From the NCBI GenBank assembly GCA_964503045.1, contig CAZCZI010000017.1, forward strand, positions 53,110 to 117,109: 64,000 nt of DNA. The letters are read 5' to 3'. Made by a program: the position numbers and the translations under genes. The stretch comes from CAYZJR01 sp964503045. GTDB taxonomy: Bacteria > Cyanobacteriota > Vampirovibrionia > Obscuribacterales > Obscuribacteraceae. The notes under the pieces were generated by a model that did no database searches, was not told the DNA's origin, and was given only the letters and a program-made list of their open reading frames with translations. Of this stretch, positions 62,243 to 64,000 are shown in pieces (the first letter of the stretch is position 1; every line of letters begins with the position of its first letter).

Positions 62243-62379
62243 AAATATTGCCTCTTTGCCAATTTCTCAGTTGAGTATAGTTTACGAGCCCTAATTACAA
62301 ACTTTTCTTGTAATGGTTTAAGATTTCGATATAACATTGTTAATGTCAAGAGGCGAAAACGCAGAAAAGGTTCCCGAAG

Positions 62380-63489
62380 ATGCGCAAGGTGGACAAGAAA
62401 ATTTTGCTAAGCGTCACGGCAGTCTCTGCCATTGCAATCTTATCGTCGGGATCCGACCAGAATGCCGCCCGGGCTTCGGCGCAGGAACAAATGGCGGTGC
62501 GCGAGCACATCAACAAAGGCAATTACTATCTCGGCAAGCGTCAATTCGATAAAGCAATCGAATCCTATGAAGAGGCTCTCGGCGTAGATTCAGATAGTCA
62601 AGCCGCAAAAGACAACATCGTATTGGTCTACAACAACTGGGGCATAATGCTCTTCCAGCAAGGCAAATACCCCGAGGCAAAGCAGAAGTGGGAAAGAGCA
62701 CTGAAGCTGAATCCGACTTATATGAGTGCCAAGAAGAACATTCAGACGATGAAGGCACACTTGCAAAAGATAGGTCTGGACCCGGAAGAAGCCACGCGTT
62801 TAGATGGTGATGAGAACCAAAAACCTGCAAAACAATCGGCAGTCATTTTGACACCGGGCATAAAGCAATCGACAGGTGGAGGGGCTTCCGGCGATCCTGC
62901 CGCTAATGCGCCGATGTTTCCACCAAACACTTCGTCACCATCGGCGGCGGTAAAGACCCCATCTACAACTACTACTGAAACATCGACCAGCTCACCGTTT
63001 TCATCAAGTACATCAGGTGGTCACAAGAAACAAACATACGGATCGGGAACGATCATGTTTAGACCGTCAAGTTCAACTTCATCAACTCCACCAGCAAGCG
63101 ACAGCTCTTCGCAAACCCCAGCGACGACTACGGCGCCAACCTCAACTGTGTCACCATCATCGTCTTCTTTTTCATCCAGCACTGCACCACCGGTGACATC
63201 GGCGCCGCCGGTAATATCAACACCGCCAGTGACATCAACACCACCTGTGGTATCCACACCGCCACCGGTATCCACATCGCCAGTTTCATCTTCAACCCAC
63301 TCGGAATCGTCTGGACAGACAATCGATGAAAAGCTTTCAGCCATCGAGCTTAAGGTCTATGGAAGAAAGCTGGGCGATCTTCCAGTGATGAAGCGTTTAG
63401 AAAAACTGGAAAACGATACAATCGGACAAGTCGGCAGCGGCACTGTTTACCAACGTGTGGAAAATCTCAAGCGGCACTACGGAATGTAG
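62380..63489 (+). CDS. TPR protein with Ser/Thr/Pro-rich linker and C-terminal LEKLE-type module
   Basis: A 369-residue protein with an N-terminal hydrophobic signal (ILLSVTAVSAIAIL), two to three TPRs (about 40-125), then a long Ser/Thr/Pro-rich region (about 160-310) with TPP/SxP repeats, likely disordered or glycosylated. The C-terminal 55 residues include TIDEKLSAIELKVYGRKLGD and a MKRLEKLENDTIG unit, a short module I associate with Melainabacteria secreted proteins. Probably a cell-envelope protein. Its 3' side opens into the repeat region. Confidence 0.75.
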   Translation: MRKVDKKILLSVTAVSAIAILSSGSDQNAARASAQEQMAVREHINKGNYYLGKRQFDKAIESYEEALGVDSDSQAAKDNIVLVYNNWGIMLFQQGKYPEAKQKWERALKLNPTYMSAKKNIQTMKAHLQKIGLDPEEATRLDGDENQKPAKQSAVILTPGIKQSTGGGASGDPAANAPMFPPNTSSPSAAVKTPSTTTTETSTSSPFSSSTSGGHKKQTYGSGTIMFRPSSSTSSTPPASDSSSQTPATTTAPTSTVSPSSSSFSSSTAPPVTSAPPVISTPPVTSTPPVVSTPPPVSTSPVSSSTHSESSGQTIDEKLSAIELKVYGRKLGDLPVMKRLEKLENDTIGQVGSGTVYQRVENLKRHYGM

Positions 63490-63503
63490 ACCGCTTAGTG
63501 CAT

Positions 63504-63563
63504 GATCACGCGTTGCGAGATCACGCGTCGCGAGATCACGCGTTGCGAGATCACCAGATTCGC
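63504..63563 (+). repeat. 15-bp tandem array, left cluster
   Basis: Four units starting at 63504, 63519, 63534 and 63549; the first three read GATCACGCGTTGCGA with one T/C change, the fourth is diverged. A GCGATCGC octamer (HIP1-like, cyanobacteria-associated) follows nearby at about 63562. No gene is assigned here. Confidence 0.8.
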
Positions 63564-63590
63564 GATCGCACGCCGATTAGAAAGTTGATG

Positions 63591-63738
63591 CAACTACAGT
63601 GTACATTTCGCGTCAAAATGCAAACTATAGTTAACATCGACGGGCATGACTGGCGGATTTACGTAACAAATTTGCCTTGTCGAATTGTGCGTGTAAACTA
63701 CAGTTTCCATTTGGAATCGAAATGCAAAGTATAGTTGC
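63591..63738. repeat. Two palindromic elements of about 44 bp
   Basis: Copy A (63591-63634) and copy B (63695-63738) align without gaps, 104 bp apart. Each is an imperfect inverted repeat whose arms carry AACTAYAGT and AACTATAGTT-like ends (AAACTATAGTT at 63622-63632, AAACTACAGTT at 63695-63705, AAAGTATAGTT at 63726-63736). They look like small hairpin elements of the REP/MITE kind. Confidence 0.7.
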
Positions 63739-63758
63739 GCCCATGTTGCGCTGGACGA

Positions 63759-63953
63759 GATCACGCACCTCGTGACTGCGCGGGAAGCAATCACGCACCT
63801 CGTGACTGCGCGGGACGCGATCACGCACCTCGCGACCACGCACCTCGCGACTACGCGGGACGTGATCACGCACCTCGTGACTGCGCGGGACGCGATCACG
63901 CACCTCGCGATCACGCACCTCGTGATCACGCATCTCGTGACACGAGCGGCTAC
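63759..63953 (+). repeat. 15-bp tandem array, right cluster
   Basis: Thirteen units start every 15 bp from 63759. Two types alternate: GATCACGCACCTCGT-like and GACTGCGCGGGACGC-like. Neighbouring units can pair (ATCACG with CGTGAT). Read as protein the array gives RDHAP-type pentapeptides, but no plausible gene spans it. The remaining 47 bp to the window end show nothing. Confidence 0.85.
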
Positions 63954-64000
63954 TCGTAGCGCTGCCCGGCGTATTCTATCCATCCGCTTTGGTGATTCAC

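Noticed and set aside
63504..63953. CRISPR array
   Set aside because: Units are only 15 bp, directly adjacent with no spacers, and no cas genes are present.
63594..63983. Frames through the 15-bp array (pentapeptide-like reading)
   Set aside because: Every 15-bp repeat yields a 5-residue repeat in all open frames; no start signal and no folding sense in the flanks.

Overview
The window reads as chromosomal DNA of a free-living Gram-negative-type bacterium. It has many secreted TPR proteins, several CHASE3/HAMP/PAS histidine kinases with short OmpR-type regulators, eukaryote-like protein kinases, very large YD/RHS-flavoured proteins, and a TPR protein ending in the short LEKLE-type module common in the non-photosynthetic sister clade of Cyanobacteria. 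By recall this fits Vampirovibrionia/Melainabacteria, order Obscuribacterales; that placement is inference (about 0.5), since no rRNA or other marker gene is present. No tRNA, rRNA, CRISPR array or transposase was seen.

Layout. 0-13 kb: an ABC-2 permease, a zinc-ribbon protein, secreted TPR and TPR/retropepsin-like proteins, a three-gene minus-strand operon (LolD-like ATPase, FtsX permease, secreted CrtC/AttH-like protein), a tandem pair of secreted paralogues, an alpha/beta hydrolase and a CPBP protease. 13-17 kb: a 1321-residue SF2 helicase with a disordered tail and a C-terminal hydrophobic segment. 17-22 kb: a response regulator followed by two overlapping histidine kinases. The first lacks the phospho-accepting His and the second lacks the ATP-binding residues, so together they look like one kinase split into complementary halves. 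22-36 kb: an acidic protein, an 11.5-kb gene for a 3825-residue multidomain protein with four zincin-like modules, and a smaller YD-like partner. 36-41 kb: a single-polypeptide fusion of receiver, winged helix and Ser/Thr kinase, then a complete histidine kinase and a second response regulator.

41-48 kb (mostly minus strand): a TPR protein flanked by a 108-bp duplication, an operon of two membrane-anchored Hanks kinases and a membrane TPR protein, and a YD-repeat protein with a degenerate M23-like end. 48-51 kb: small genes (TerB-like, rhodanese, Phd-like antitoxin with two overlapping small ORFs) and a proline-rich repeat protein. 51-58 kb: a two-PAS histidine kinase, a pilin-like membrane protein, a VapBC-type module, a four-repeat MshEN-like protein coupled to a response regulator, a TPR protein and a pseudopilin-like protein. 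58-64 kb: a MazEF-type module, a frameshifted TPR lipoprotein, an acyl-CoA synthetase-like enzyme, a TPR/Ser-Pro-Thr-rich protein, and a terminal non-coding region with palindromic elements between two 15-bp tandem arrays.

The main theme is signalling: four histidine kinases, three stand-alone regulators plus one regulator-kinase fusion, and two further Ser/Thr kinases. The kinases share a sensor design, suggesting local paralogous expansion. The strongest candidates for something undescribed are the complementary split kinase pair (18043-21785), the receiver-winged helix-Ser/Thr kinase fusion (36293-37885) and the giant protein with decaying and intact zincin modules (23208-34685).
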